Assembly: GCF_009604375.1 (NCBI RefSeq)
Contig: NZ_WEGH01000006.1
Coordinates: forward strand, 124,001-188,000
Origin: Actinomadura macrotermitis
Lineage (GTDB): Bacteria > Actinomycetota > Actinomycetes > Streptosporangiales > Streptosporangiaceae
Direction: 5' to 3'
DNA length: 64,000 nucleotides
The notes beneath the pieces are model-generated. The model saw nothing but the letters and a program-made list of their open reading frames with translations, was not told the DNA's origin and made no database searches. Shown here one piece after another: positions 32,495 through 41,080 of the stretch. Each line of letters begins with the position of its first letter. The first letter of the stretch is position 1. A program made the position numbers and the translations under genes.

Positions 32495-33082
32495 TCAGCC
32501 GCCGCTCTGCTGGGGCGGGCCGCTCTTGACGGGCTTGCCGCCGCCCATGACCTTCTGGCACTCCTTGTCGGCGGCCTTGAACACCGGGCCCGCCGGGTCC
32601 ACGCCGAGCTTGTCGCCGTCGATGTCGATGCCGCCCTCGGCGTTGGGGTCCGGGAACTTCGGCACGCCGTGCGTGCGCATGCACTGGGTGTACTTCACGC
32701 CGTCGGCGCGGTCCTTGGCGCTGCCCTGCTGCCCCGAGGACACCGCCGGCATCAGGCTCTTGCACGCCTGGTCGGCGGCCTTGAACTGCGGTGAGTCCTG
32801 GTGCACGGCCTTGCCGTCGACGGTGAGGCCGCCGTTGGCGTCGGGGTCGGGGAACGCGGTGACGCCCTTCTCGCGCATGCACTTGGCGTAGGCGAGCGCG
32901 GCGTTGCGCACCTCGGCCTGGTTCTTCGGCAGGTGCGCGTTCTGCGACGCCGGCGCGTCGCCGGACGGCCCGACGTTGGCCACGCCCTTCTTCGCGCCGT
33001 CCCCGCCGCAGGCTCCCGCCAGCAGGGTGACGGCCGTCAGCGCCACGGCCAGGCGGCCCAGCGGGCCTGTGGTGACGTTCAT
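32495..33082 (-). CDS. Lipoprotein with duplicated CMR-HG-FPDP motif
   Basis: 195 residues, ATG with a GGAG ribosome-binding site. Signal peptide with lipobox LAGAC, then two copies of a ~65-residue unit: YAKCMREKGVTAFPDPDANGG and YTQCMRTHGVPKFPDPNAEGG, each followed by a GK/GD strand and an FKAAD.ACK/ECQK helix bearing a second Cys, so each unit probably holds one disulfide. Proteins of this kind are common in actinobacteria beside MacB-type exporters. Function unknown; a sensor or substrate-capture role for the exporter is inference. It is transcribed divergently from the two-component system and lies 75 bp upstream of the exporter genes. Confidence 0.78.
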   Translation of the reverse strand: MNVTTGPLGRLAVALTAVTLLAGACGGDGAKKGVANVGPSGDAPASQNAHLPKNQAEVRNAALAYAKCMREKGVTAFPDPDANGGLTVDGKAVHQDSPQFKAADQACKSLMPAVSSGQQGSAKDRADGVKYTQCMRTHGVPKFPDPNAEGGIDIDGDKLGVDPAGPVFKAADKECQKVMGGGKPVKSGPPQQSGG

Positions 33083-33258
33083 GTCTTGCTCCGTCCATCG
33101 TGGGTTCGCCTTGTGCTGACCGTTTCTACGGACCGCCCGGTTTCGGCGCGGTATCGCTCCGCCCGCGCCGGCGGCGAAACCACGCCGAAACCCCCGCCGG
33201 GGCACCATGGGCGTGGGCGGGCAGGCCGCCCGGCCGGATCGACCGGGAGGAAGCGCCA

Positions 33259-33912
33259 GTGCGGGTGCTCGTGATCGAAGACGACGTGGAGCTGGCCCAG
33301 GCGGTCGCCGTCGGCCTCCGCCGCACGTGGATGGCCGTGGACGTGGCGTTCGACGGCGCGTCCGGCCTGGAGCGGGCGCTGGTCAACGACTACGACGTGA
33401 TCGTCTTGGACCGGGACCTGCCGGGGCTGCACGGCGACGAGGTCTGCGCCCGCCTGGTCGCCGCGCGGTGCCGGGGCCGGGTGCTGATGCTGACCGCCGC
33501 CGCGACCACCGAGGACCTGGTGGACGGGCTCGGCATCGGTGCCGACGACTACCTGCCGAAGCCGTTCGACTTCCCGGTGCTGACCGCCCGGATCGGCGCG
33601 CTCGCCCGCCGCGCCCACCCGGCGGTGCCGCCGGTGCTGCGGCACGGCGACCTCGTCGTCGACACCGCGCGCCGGCGGGCGCTGCGCGGCACGCGGCGGC
33701 TGGAGCTGGCGCCGAAGGAGTTCGGGGTGCTGGAGCTGCTGCTCGCCGCCGCGGGGCGCACGGTGCCGGCCGAGGAGCTGCTGGAGCGGGTGTGGGACGA
33801 GGCCACCGACCCCTTCACCCAGGCGGTGAAGGTCACCGTCAGCCGGCTGCGGGCCAAGCTCGGCGATCCGCCGGTCATCGAGACCGTCGCCAAGTCCGGC
33901 TACCGGATCTGA
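33259..33912 (+). CDS. OmpR/PhoB-family response regulator
   Basis: 217 residues from GTG at 33259 with a GGGAGGA ribosome-binding site. Receiver domain: acidic pair in VIEDDVELAQ, phospho-acceptor Asp51 in IVLDRDLPG, Thr79 and Lys101 in YLPKPFDF. C-terminal winged helix: LELAPKEFGVLELLLAAAG, WDEATDPFTQAVKVTVSRLRAKLG and SGYRI. It should bind direct repeats, probably in the 176-bp gap to the divergent lipoprotein and exporter genes, and be phosphorylated by the kinase encoded next. Confidence 0.93.
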   Translation: MRVLVIEDDVELAQAVAVGLRRTWMAVDVAFDGASGLERALVNDYDVIVLDRDLPGLHGDEVCARLVAARCRGRVLMLTAAATTEDLVDGLGIGADDYLPKPFDFPVLTARIGALARRAHPAVPPVLRHGDLVVDTARRRALRGTRRLELAPKEFGVLELLLAAAGRTVPAEELLERVWDEATDPFTQAVKVTVSRLRAKLGDPPVIETVAKSGYRI

Positions 33913-33917
33913 GCCCC

Positions 33918-35213
33918 ATGGCCAACAGACTCCCGCGCCTGCCGCAGCGCACCGTCCGGTTCCGCCTCACGCTGCTGTACGGCGCGCTGTTCCTGGCCTG
34001 CGGCACCGGCCTGCTCGCCATCACCTACGCCCTGGTCAGCCACGCGACGAGCGGCACCTACACCTACCAGGACCAGAACCACGCCTACAGCACCACGACC
34101 GGCGCGGACAAGGCGGGCGGCGAGCAGCCGAGCCGCTCCAGCAAGGTGCTGGACGGCGAGGGCCTCGAGCAGCGGACCACCGTCCTCACCCGCGAGCAGG
34201 CCGACGCGCAGAGCCGGCTGTTCCGGCGGCAGGCCGACCGCCAGCGCGCGGAGCAGCTGCACCAGCTGCTGGTCCAGTCGGGGTTCGCGCTGGCGATCAT
34301 GACGGTGATCTCGATCGTGCTCGGCTGGGTCGTGGCCGGCCGGGTGCTGCACCGGCTGCGCACCATCACCGCCGCCGCCCGCGGCATCTCGGCGGCCGAC
34401 CTGCACGAGCGGCTCGCCCTGGCGGGCCCCGACGACGAGCTGAAGGAGCTCGGCGACACCTTCGACCGGCTGCTGGCCCGGCTGGAGGCGTCCTTCCAGG
34501 CGCAGCGGCGGTTCATCGCCAACGCCTCGCACGAGCTGCGCACCCCGCTCGCCCGCCAGCGCACCCTCGCGCAGGTCGCGCTCGCCGACCCGGGGGCGAC
34601 GGTGGAGTCGCTGCGCGCCGCCCACGAGCGGGTGCTCGCGGCGGGCGCCCAGCAGGAACGGCTGATCGCGGCGCTGCTCGTCCTCGCCCGCGGGCAGTCG
34701 GGCCTCGGCCGCCGCGAGCCGTTCGACCTGGCCGGCCTCGCCGGGGAGGTCCTGGCCGCCCGGCGGGCCGAGGCCGCGCGGCTCGGCCTGCGGGTGCGCG
34801 CCTCGCTCGCCCCGGCGGACGCGGCGGGCGACGCGCACCTCGCCGAACGCCTCGTCGTCAACCTGGTGGACAACGCGCTGCGGCACAACGCGCCGGACGG
34901 CCACCTGGAGGTCGCCACCGGCACCCGGGACGGCCGCGGCTTCCTCACCGTGGCCAACAGTGGCCCGCCGGTGCCCGCGGACGACGTGGACCGGTTGTTC
35001 GAACCGTTCGAGCGACTCGGCGCCGACCGTACGAGCGGAGGCGGACTCGGCATCGGGCTGTCGATCGTGCGGGCGGTCGCCGACGCCCACGACGCCGACG
35101 TCACCGCCCGGCCCCGGCCGGGCGGCGGGCTGGTGATCAATGTCACCTTCCCCGCACCCGGGGTGCCGGACAGGGACGGTCGATACGATCGTTTAGCCCC
35201 CGTAGCCCAATAG
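33918..35213 (+). CDS. Sensor histidine kinase (HAMP-HisKA-HATPase)
   Basis: 431 residues. Two membrane helices (LTLLYGALFLACGTGLLAIT and SGFALAIMTVISIVLGWVVA) bound a ~75-residue extracytoplasmic loop rich in polar residues; HAMP follows. H-box NASHELRTPLARQR with phospho-acceptor His ~205, N-box NLVDNALRHN and G-box GGGLGIGLSIVRAVAD are complete. It is the cognate partner of the upstream regulator (5 bp apart). Oddity: the last six codons and the TAG stop lie inside a tRNA gene that begins at 35196. Confidence 0.93.
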   Translation: MANRLPRLPQRTVRFRLTLLYGALFLACGTGLLAITYALVSHATSGTYTYQDQNHAYSTTTGADKAGGEQPSRSSKVLDGEGLEQRTTVLTREQADAQSRLFRRQADRQRAEQLHQLLVQSGFALAIMTVISIVLGWVVAGRVLHRLRTITAAARGISAADLHERLALAGPDDELKELGDTFDRLLARLEASFQAQRRFIANASHELRTPLARQRTLAQVALADPGATVESLRAAHERVLAAGAQQERLIAALLVLARGQSGLGRREPFDLAGLAGEVLAARRAEAARLGLRVRASLAPADAAGDAHLAERLVVNLVDNALRHNAPDGHLEVATGTRDGRGFLTVANSGPPVPADDVDRLFEPFERLGADRTSGGGLGIGLSIVRAVADAHDADVTARPRPGGGLVINVTFPAPGVPDRDGRYDRLAPVAQ

Positions 35214-35270
35214 GTAGAGGCAAACCCCTTAAAAGGGTTTCTGGTGTCGGTTCGATTCCGATCGGGGGTA
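35196..35270 (+). tRNA. Atypical tRNA with UAA anticodon and short variable loop
   Basis: A 75-nt cloverleaf: acceptor GCCCCCG/CGGGGGT (first pair G-U), TA at 8-9, D-stem GCC/GGC with an AGGTAGA loop, anticodon stem AACCC/GGGTT, loop CTTAAAA with anticodon TAA (35230-35232), variable loop TCTGGT, T-arm GTCGG-TTCGATT-CCGAT, discriminator A, no encoded CCA. UAA reads the Leu codon UUA, but bacterial tRNA-Leu always has a long variable arm, which is absent here. It could be a tRNA of altered identity or a tRNA-like gene. The 5' 18 nt overlap the kinase gene and the 3' end is 1 nt from the DUF4132 copy C stop. Confidence 0.75.
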
Positions 35271-35271
35271 C

Positions 35272-38200
35272 TCAGTCCGTCACGCCGGTCAATTCGGCGA
35301 GGATCTCCGAGGCCGTCACCGGGTCCAGGTCGCCGAAACGGGCCCCCTCCTCCTCGGCCGGGCCGTAGGGATCGTCACTGGGGCTGATCCGGATCTCCTC
35401 CAGGAGCTGTTCGTTCCACTCGTCGGCGTATCCGGCGATGATCCCCGGTTCCAGGGAGACCACGACATAGCGGTCGTCCGAGACGCGGCGGGAGATCCAG
35501 CCCTGGACCCCGCCGTCCTGTGGCGCGCCGCGCTCCCAGCCGAGCCGCTCCAGGCCGAGGACCTTGCCGGTCGGCACGGTGATCCCCTCGAACCGGGCCA
35601 GCCGGGCGGCGGCGCGCTCGTCCCCGGTGAGGGCGTGCACGGCGCGGCCGAGCTGCGGGAACGGCTGGACGATCTCGTAGTCGGCGAACACCTCGCCCCA
35701 GGCGGCCACGTCCAGGTCGAGCGGGTGCGCGATGCCGACCTCGGCGCCTTCGGGGAGGGTGCAGGCGTCGTCGTGCACGTCGGCGAGGGTGCCGTCCTCG
35801 GCGACCCGGAACGCGGCGCCGCCGTCGGTGATCCACACCAGCCGCGCCACCGGATGGCGGAGCAAGGGATGGGCGGCGAACAGGTCATGGAACTCCGCCG
35901 CGCTCCACCGGCGGCGGCGGACCATCGCCGCCTCCAGCCGGCGGACCTGGTCGGCCGCCACCGTCCGCACGTCCTTCTTCAACGCGGCGAACCGCTGGTG
36001 GGCGGCGGGGGCGAGCTCGGGGTCGTCCTTGGCGCCGGGCTTCGGCAGCGCCTTCAGGCGCTTGCCCGACGCGTCCAGCACATAGGGCTTGAGCTGCTCG
36101 TCGAACCCGACCGTGAAGCGGCGGGGGCCGTAGTCCAGGACCAGGCCGTCCAGGTCGAAGTCGGGGACGAGCCGGTCGGCGAGCTGGTCGGGGGTGAGGC
36201 CGAGCCCTTCGGCGACCTCCTCGATCTTCTCCTGGGCGCGGGTCTTCAGCGCCTTGAACTTCAGCCTCTGGGCGATGCCGTGCAGGTGCAGCAGGGCGAT
36301 GCCGGTGCCGATGGCGGCGAGCACGTCCAGTCCGGCGACGGCCTTGGTGTGGCCGCCCTCGCCCGGCCAGGCGCGGATGATCGGGGTGAGGCGGCGGACG
36401 GTCTCGTCGTCGCCGGTCAGGCCGAGCTGGGTGAGCGCCCAGCCGTCTTTGGCGGGCATGCCCTGCGCCCGCCACCGCTCGAACAGCGCCCACCCGAACT
36501 CGGCGAGCGAGCCGGGCGTGCACAGCTCACGGACGACGTCCACGCCCGCATAGGGGCCGGGCATCGCCAGCATGGTGACGACGTGCGCTGCAGCGGCGGC
36601 GGGCAGGGCCTCGCCGCCCTCGCGCAGCACCAGGCGCGGCAGGCGGCGGGCGTCGGCCCAGTCGGGCGCCTTGGGGATGCGGGCGGGCAGGACGTCGAGG
36701 GGGTCGGTGGCCAGCAGAGTCGCGATCGCATCCGCGGCCTCGTCGCCGTATGCGCGGGCCGCCTCGGTCACGGCGTCCGCGCCGGCCGTGGCGGCGATGT
36801 GCTGGAGGGCGGCCTCGGCGGCGCGGCGTTCCTTGCCCGCCTTGCCGAGCGCGGCGGGGACCAGCAGCGGGACGGCGTCCGCGCCGTGCCGGGTGAGCCA
36901 TTCCTCCGCGAACCGCCGGGCCGACTTCAGGCGGACGAGCCAGTCGGCCATGAGCGCGGCGACCTCGGCGTCCAGATACGGCAGCAGGAGACCGCCGGTG
37001 TCCGGCTTGGCCGTGCACAGGTCCAGGACGGTGGCGCGGACATCCAGCTCGAACCGGGCGACGACCGCCCTCGTCCAGCCCTCGGCGCCCCAGCGGAAAG
37101 AGATGCGCCAGCTCGGGAGAAGCGGCCGGATGAGCTCCTCCGGCCCCTCGGCCAGCAGAACCGGTTCGTACCCGTAGCCGCGTTCGCTGCTGTTGTTGCG
37201 GAGCATCAGCTCCCAGTCGGTGTCGGGTCCGCTCCGCCGCCAGTAATGAGAGAGCGTCGCCGCCCATTCCTCGCGCTCCCCCGCCCCCCACACGATCCGG
37301 TGTCCGGCAGGCGCGGTGAGGTCGGGGAGGACGACGGGCTTGCCCTTGCGTGGCCGTGTCCAGGGCGGAGAGACCAGGAGCCCGGGCAGCTCGACCGTCG
37401 GCGGCACGTCGTGCTCCGGCGGCTCGGCCACAGCGAGATCGGCCAGCAGTGTGGCGGCGATGACCGCGGCCTCGCCCTTTCCTGCTGCGGCCTCGGGCAG
37501 CAGCCGGGCGGCCCGCTGCGGCTGCTCCTTCACCGCCGCCGTCAGCGCCGCCCGGACGTCCTTGTTCCCGCCGCGCTCCAGCAGAGCCCGGAAAGCCTCG
37601 TCGGTGTGCAGGAAGGAGAGCGCCTTGGCGAACCGCTTGCGTTCCTCGGCGCGCACGTACTTCCCGTCCATGGTGCGCGTGATGAAAGGCGCGGTGTCCG
37701 CGCCGAGCCCTTCCAGCATCGTGGCGAGCACATCGATCTCCCGCTCGCTCCAGCTCCAGGGGGCCCAGCCCCAGAGCCGGTCCGCCTGGCCGGCGGTGGA
37801 CACCGAGCACCACAGCATCCAGTTCACCGAATTCGGGCGGAACCCGCCGCATTCTTCGGCGATGCACTCCTCCAGCCAGTCCGGCCGGCCGGGCACCAGA
37901 TAGGACACCGCCGCACGCCGCAGCGGCGAGACCCGGTGCCCGGCGAGGCGGTCCACGACCTGCCGGTACCCGGCCTCGTCCGCGACGGCCAGGGCGGCGC
38001 GCAGCACGAGGACGTCCTCTCGCAGCGACCACCAATGATCGATGTGCTCCCCGGCGCCGGGACGGCCGAGCGTCCACGCACGCTCGAAGGGGTCGTCGCA
38101 CCACCTGTCCCAGCCCACCTGGATCTCGTTCAGCTCCACCGCCGCGCAGGCGGCGAAGGCCAGGCCGCGGGTGAGCGCCCAGGCGCAGGGAAACCGGTCG

Positions 38201-38517
38201 AGCCGGTCATGCCGGGGCTCCTCCGACAGGGCCTGGATGATCAGTGCGACGGCCGCGGCGCCCACCGGATCGTCCGCGCCGTCCAGATGGGCCCGAACGC
38301 CGTCCGCGATGACCCGGTCGTGCGTCCCACCGGCGATGATCTTCTCGATCAGCGGGCGGTGCGCCTCCTCCAGTTCCCGTACCTCGGCGGCCATCTCCTG
38401 CGCGCCGGCGGCGGCTATGGCGTCCGGGGCGGGGAGACCGAGCGCCAGGCCGCCGCGCCGGGGGTGCAGCCGCCGCTGCCATGCCTTAGGGAGTACCAGA
38501 GAGGAGGGTTCGTCCAT
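35272..38517 (-). CDS. DUF4132 (MolR/YehI-type) giant protein, solitary copy C
   Basis: 1081 residues; helical N-terminal ~750 residues and a C-terminal DUF4132 domain with RLVPDFDLDGLVLDYGPRRF, PKPGAKDDPELA, RLEAAMVRRRRW and RLVWITDGGAAFRVAEDG, closely matching copies A and B. The N-terminus (SLVLPKAWQRRLHPRRGG) resembles copy B, and the C-terminus (DPVTASEILAELTGVTD) resembles the remnant at 19625. It stands alone, about 9 kb from the others, with an unusual tRNA at its 3' end and no MoxR or vWA gene beside it. It probably arose by duplication and relocation. Function unknown. Confidence 0.88.
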   Translation of the reverse strand: MDEPSSLVLPKAWQRRLHPRRGGLALGLPAPDAIAAAGAQEMAAEVRELEEAHRPLIEKIIAGGTHDRVIADGVRAHLDGADDPVGAAAVALIIQALSEEPRHDRLDRFPCAWALTRGLAFAACAAVELNEIQVGWDRWCDDPFERAWTLGRPGAGEHIDHWWSLREDVLVLRAALAVADEAGYRQVVDRLAGHRVSPLRRAAVSYLVPGRPDWLEECIAEECGGFRPNSVNWMLWCSVSTAGQADRLWGWAPWSWSEREIDVLATMLEGLGADTAPFITRTMDGKYVRAEERKRFAKALSFLHTDEAFRALLERGGNKDVRAALTAAVKEQPQRAARLLPEAAAGKGEAAVIAATLLADLAVAEPPEHDVPPTVELPGLLVSPPWTRPRKGKPVVLPDLTAPAGHRIVWGAGEREEWAATLSHYWRRSGPDTDWELMLRNNSSERGYGYEPVLLAEGPEELIRPLLPSWRISFRWGAEGWTRAVVARFELDVRATVLDLCTAKPDTGGLLLPYLDAEVAALMADWLVRLKSARRFAEEWLTRHGADAVPLLVPAALGKAGKERRAAEAALQHIAATAGADAVTEAARAYGDEAADAIATLLATDPLDVLPARIPKAPDWADARRLPRLVLREGGEALPAAAAAHVVTMLAMPGPYAGVDVVRELCTPGSLAEFGWALFERWRAQGMPAKDGWALTQLGLTGDDETVRRLTPIIRAWPGEGGHTKAVAGLDVLAAIGTGIALLHLHGIAQRLKFKALKTRAQEKIEEVAEGLGLTPDQLADRLVPDFDLDGLVLDYGPRRFTVGFDEQLKPYVLDASGKRLKALPKPGAKDDPELAPAAHQRFAALKKDVRTVAADQVRRLEAAMVRRRRWSAAEFHDLFAAHPLLRHPVARLVWITDGGAAFRVAEDGTLADVHDDACTLPEGAEVGIAHPLDLDVAAWGEVFADYEIVQPFPQLGRAVHALTGDERAAARLARFEGITVPTGKVLGLERLGWERGAPQDGGVQGWISRRVSDDRYVVVSLEPGIIAGYADEWNEQLLEEIRISPSDDPYGPAEEEGARFGDLDPVTASEILAELTGVTD

Positions 38518-38553
38518 GGCGCACCACCGTAGGGCAGAACGCCGACAAAACGA

Positions 38554-39927
38554 TCAGGAGCGCATGTCCCGTTCGACCAGTTCGGCGGCCTTGCGGGCGG
38601 CGATCAGCACCGGGTCCCAGACCGGCGAGAACGGCGGCGCGTAGGCCAGGTCCAGGCCGGTCATCTCCTCCACCGTCATCCGGTTCCACAGCGCGATGGC
38701 GAGGCCGTCGATGCGCTTGGCGGCGCCCTCCTCGCCGACGATCTGCGCGCCGAGCAGCCGCCCGGTGCGCCGCTCGACGACCAGTTTGGTCTTCATCGTG
38801 GTGGCGCCGGGGTGGTAGCCGGCCCGGGTGGTGGACTCGACCACGGCGGACAGGGAGGCGAACCCGGCGGCCGCGGCCTCGCGCTCGTTCAGGCCGGTGC
38901 GCGCCACCTCCATCTTGCAGAGCTTGGAGATGGCGGTGCCGACGACGCCGGGGAAGGTGGCGTAGCCGCCGCCGATGTCGATCCCGGCGACGCGGCCCTG
39001 CTTGTTGGCGTGGGTGCCGAGCGCGATCGCGACCGGCTCGCCGGAGATCAGGTGCCGGGTCTGCACGCAGTCCCCGGCGGCCCATACGCCCTCGGTGCCG
39101 GTGCGCATCCGCCGGTCGGTGACGATGCCGCCGGACGCGCCGATCCCGATGCCCGCCGCGCGGGCCATCTCCACGTTGGGGCGGACGCCGAGGCCGAGGA
39201 CGACCAGGTCGGCCGGAAGGGTGCGCTCGGCGGTGCGGACCGCCGTCACCCGGCCGCCGGAGGTGTCGAAGCCCTCGATGCGCTCGCCGAGGTACAGGTC
39301 CACGCCGATGCCGCGCAGCGCGTCCGCGACGATCGCGCCCATGTCGGCGTCCAGGGTGCGCATGGGCTGCTCGGCGGCGTCGACGAGGCTCACCCGCAGG
39401 CCCTGCTGCACCATCGCCTCGGCCATCTCCAGGCCGATGTAGCCGCCGCCGACGACCACGACGCGGGCGGGCCGGTCCTGCTCGACGACGCGGCGGATGG
39501 CGATGCCGTCGTCCAGGATCTGCACGCCGTGCACCCCGGCGGCGTCGGCGCCGGGCAGCTTCGGGCGGGTGGGCACCGAGCCGGTCGCGACGACGAGCCG
39601 GTCGTAGCCCTCCCAGCGCTCGGTGCCGGCGTCCAGGTCGCGCACCCGGACGCGGCCGCGCCCGGTGTCGATCTCCACGGCCTCGTGGCGGAGCCGCACG
39701 TCGATGCCGCGGGCGCGGTGCTCGTCCGGGGAGCGGGCGATCAGTTCCTCGGCGTCCGTGACGACGCCGCCGACGTAGTAGGGGATGCCGCAGGCCGAGT
39801 AGGAGGTGAAGTGGCCGCGCTCGAACGCGGTGATCGCCAGGTCGTCCGGGCCGCGCAGCCGCCTGGCCTGCGAGGCGGCGCTCATCCCGGCGGCGTCGCC
39901 GCCGATGACCACGAGCCGTTCGGTCAT
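38554..39927 (-). CDS. FAD/NAD(P)-dependent disulfide oxidoreductase (CoA-disulfide reductase/NADH oxidase type)
   Basis: 457 residues. FAD-binding VVIGGDAAGMSAASQARRL, active-site Cys46 in SYSACGIPYY (single redox Cys, as in CoA-disulfide reductase and NADH oxidase), NAD(P)-binding VVVVGGGYIGLEMAEAMVQQ, second FAD motif GTEGVWAAGDCVQT, and a C-terminal dimerisation domain with TTMKTKLVVERRTGRLLGAQ. Expected: cytosolic NAD(P)H-dependent reduction of a CoA or other low-molecular-weight disulfide, persulfide or oxygen. It lies 29 bp downstream of the amidohydrolase on the same strand, so they may be co-transcribed, although their reactions have no obvious link. Confidence 0.88.
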   Translation of the reverse strand: MTERLVVIGGDAAGMSAASQARRLRGPDDLAITAFERGHFTSYSACGIPYYVGGVVTDAEELIARSPDEHRARGIDVRLRHEAVEIDTGRGRVRVRDLDAGTERWEGYDRLVVATGSVPTRPKLPGADAAGVHGVQILDDGIAIRRVVEQDRPARVVVVGGGYIGLEMAEAMVQQGLRVSLVDAAEQPMRTLDADMGAIVADALRGIGVDLYLGERIEGFDTSGGRVTAVRTAERTLPADLVVLGLGVRPNVEMARAAGIGIGASGGIVTDRRMRTGTEGVWAAGDCVQTRHLISGEPVAIALGTHANKQGRVAGIDIGGGYATFPGVVGTAISKLCKMEVARTGLNEREAAAAGFASLSAVVESTTRAGYHPGATTMKTKLVVERRTGRLLGAQIVGEEGAAKRIDGLAIALWNRMTVEEMTGLDLAYAPPFSPVWDPVLIAARKAAELVERDMRS

Positions 39928-39956
39928 GCCCCGCTCCCTGCCCCGAGAAATGATCA

Positions 39957-41000
39957 TTATGAGCGTAGCCGGTAGATCCGGCGGGCGTTCCCCGCGGTGA
40001 TCATTCCGGCGACGCGGACGGCGTCGCGCTCGGCCCAGGCGCCCTCGGCGACGCCCTCGGCCAGGAGGCGGGCGAGGCCGCGCCGGAACAGCAGCGCGCC
40101 CAGGTGGAAGAACTCGGCCAGCCCGAACGCGTCGGAGGAGTACAGCACCTTGCCGAAGGGGGCGAGCTCCAGCAGTTCGGCGATCAGCGCAGGCGCGCGC
40201 TGCCCGAGGTTGTGGGTGGCGAGCCCGGCGTCGACGAACACGTTCGGGAAGACCTGGGCGAGGTAGCCCGCGTTGCGGTGGAACGGGTAGTTGTGCAGCA
40301 GCAGCACCGGCGTGCCGGTCGGGGCGAGGGCCCGCAGCAGGCCGGTCAGCAGCAGCGGGTCGCCGCGCCGCAGGTCGGTGTCGGCGTCGCCGTAGCCGAC
40401 GTGGAACTGCACCGGCAGGCCGAGGTCGGCGGCGCACCAGATCAGGAACCGGTGCAGCACCTCGTCGCACACGCGCGGCGGGCCGTCCGCGCGCAGCAGC
40501 CGCCCGGCGGCGGCGGTGATCTCGGCTTCACCTGGCCGCTCCCCCGCCAGCTCCAGCCCGGCCCGGTAGGCGGCGATGGACTTGGCACCGACGGCGGTCC
40601 GGGCGGCCTGCTCCAGCCGGACGATCTCGTAGGCGGGCGCGTCCGCGAGCCGGCCGAGTTCGGCAGGTTCCAGCAGCGGCTCAGGGATGTAGCCGGTGTC
40701 CACGCAGAGCGCGGCGAGCCCGGCGGCGGCCAGGAAGCGGCGGTTGACCTCGGCCGCGCCGAGCTCGGTGCGGCGCGCCAGGTAGTCGTCCGGCGCGGCG
40801 TGCGGCTCCAGGTCCAGGACGGGCGCGCACCAGCGGCGCAGCGCGAACCCCGCCTGAGTGTCGAACATGCTGCCGCCGAGGGGTGTCACAGTGGCGGCCT
40901 CGGTCAGATACCTCTCGAATTCGGCGCGTTCCAGGTCGCGGGGCAGCACACCGTGGCAGTGGTGGTCGATGAGCGGCATCGCCTCCAAACGGTCCAACAC
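39957..41000 (-). CDS. Amidohydrolase-2 family protein (FluG N-domain-like)
   Basis: 347 residues from GTG at 41000, preceded by AGGAGA; the open frame reaches further upstream without support. Metal-site motif PLIDHHCHG at the N-terminus, a VQFHVGYGDADTDLRRG strand, LLLHNYPFHRNAGYLAQ and LYSSDAFG with the final catalytic-type Asp make a TIM-barrel amidohydrolase. It is transcribed divergently from a glutamine-synthetase-like gene. In fungi and plants these two domains are fused in FluG, so this is probably a split version. Substrate unknown; hydrolysis of an N-acyl or gamma-glutamyl compound is inference. Confidence 0.82.
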   Translation of the reverse strand: MLDRLEAMPLIDHHCHGVLPRDLERAEFERYLTEAATVTPLGGSMFDTQAGFALRRWCAPVLDLEPHAAPDDYLARRTELGAAEVNRRFLAAAGLAALCVDTGYIPEPLLEPAELGRLADAPAYEIVRLEQAARTAVGAKSIAAYRAGLELAGERPGEAEITAAAGRLLRADGPPRVCDEVLHRFLIWCAADLGLPVQFHVGYGDADTDLRRGDPLLLTGLLRALAPTGTPVLLLHNYPFHRNAGYLAQVFPNVFVDAGLATHNLGQRAPALIAELLELAPFGKVLYSSDAFGLAEFFHLGALLFRRGLARLLAEGVAEGAWAERDAVRVAGMITAGNARRIYRLRS

Positions 41001-41080
41001 GGGCCTCTCCTTTCCCAGCGCGGACACCTCAGGCTTCCTACGATTGCAGGCGAGAGCCGTCAGCCACGGGGAGCCGCCGC

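Noticed and set aside
33207-33917. N-terminal extension of the histidine-kinase frame through the response-regulator gene
   Set aside because: It is an out-of-frame shadow of the regulator; the first membrane helix and family start point to ATG at 33918.
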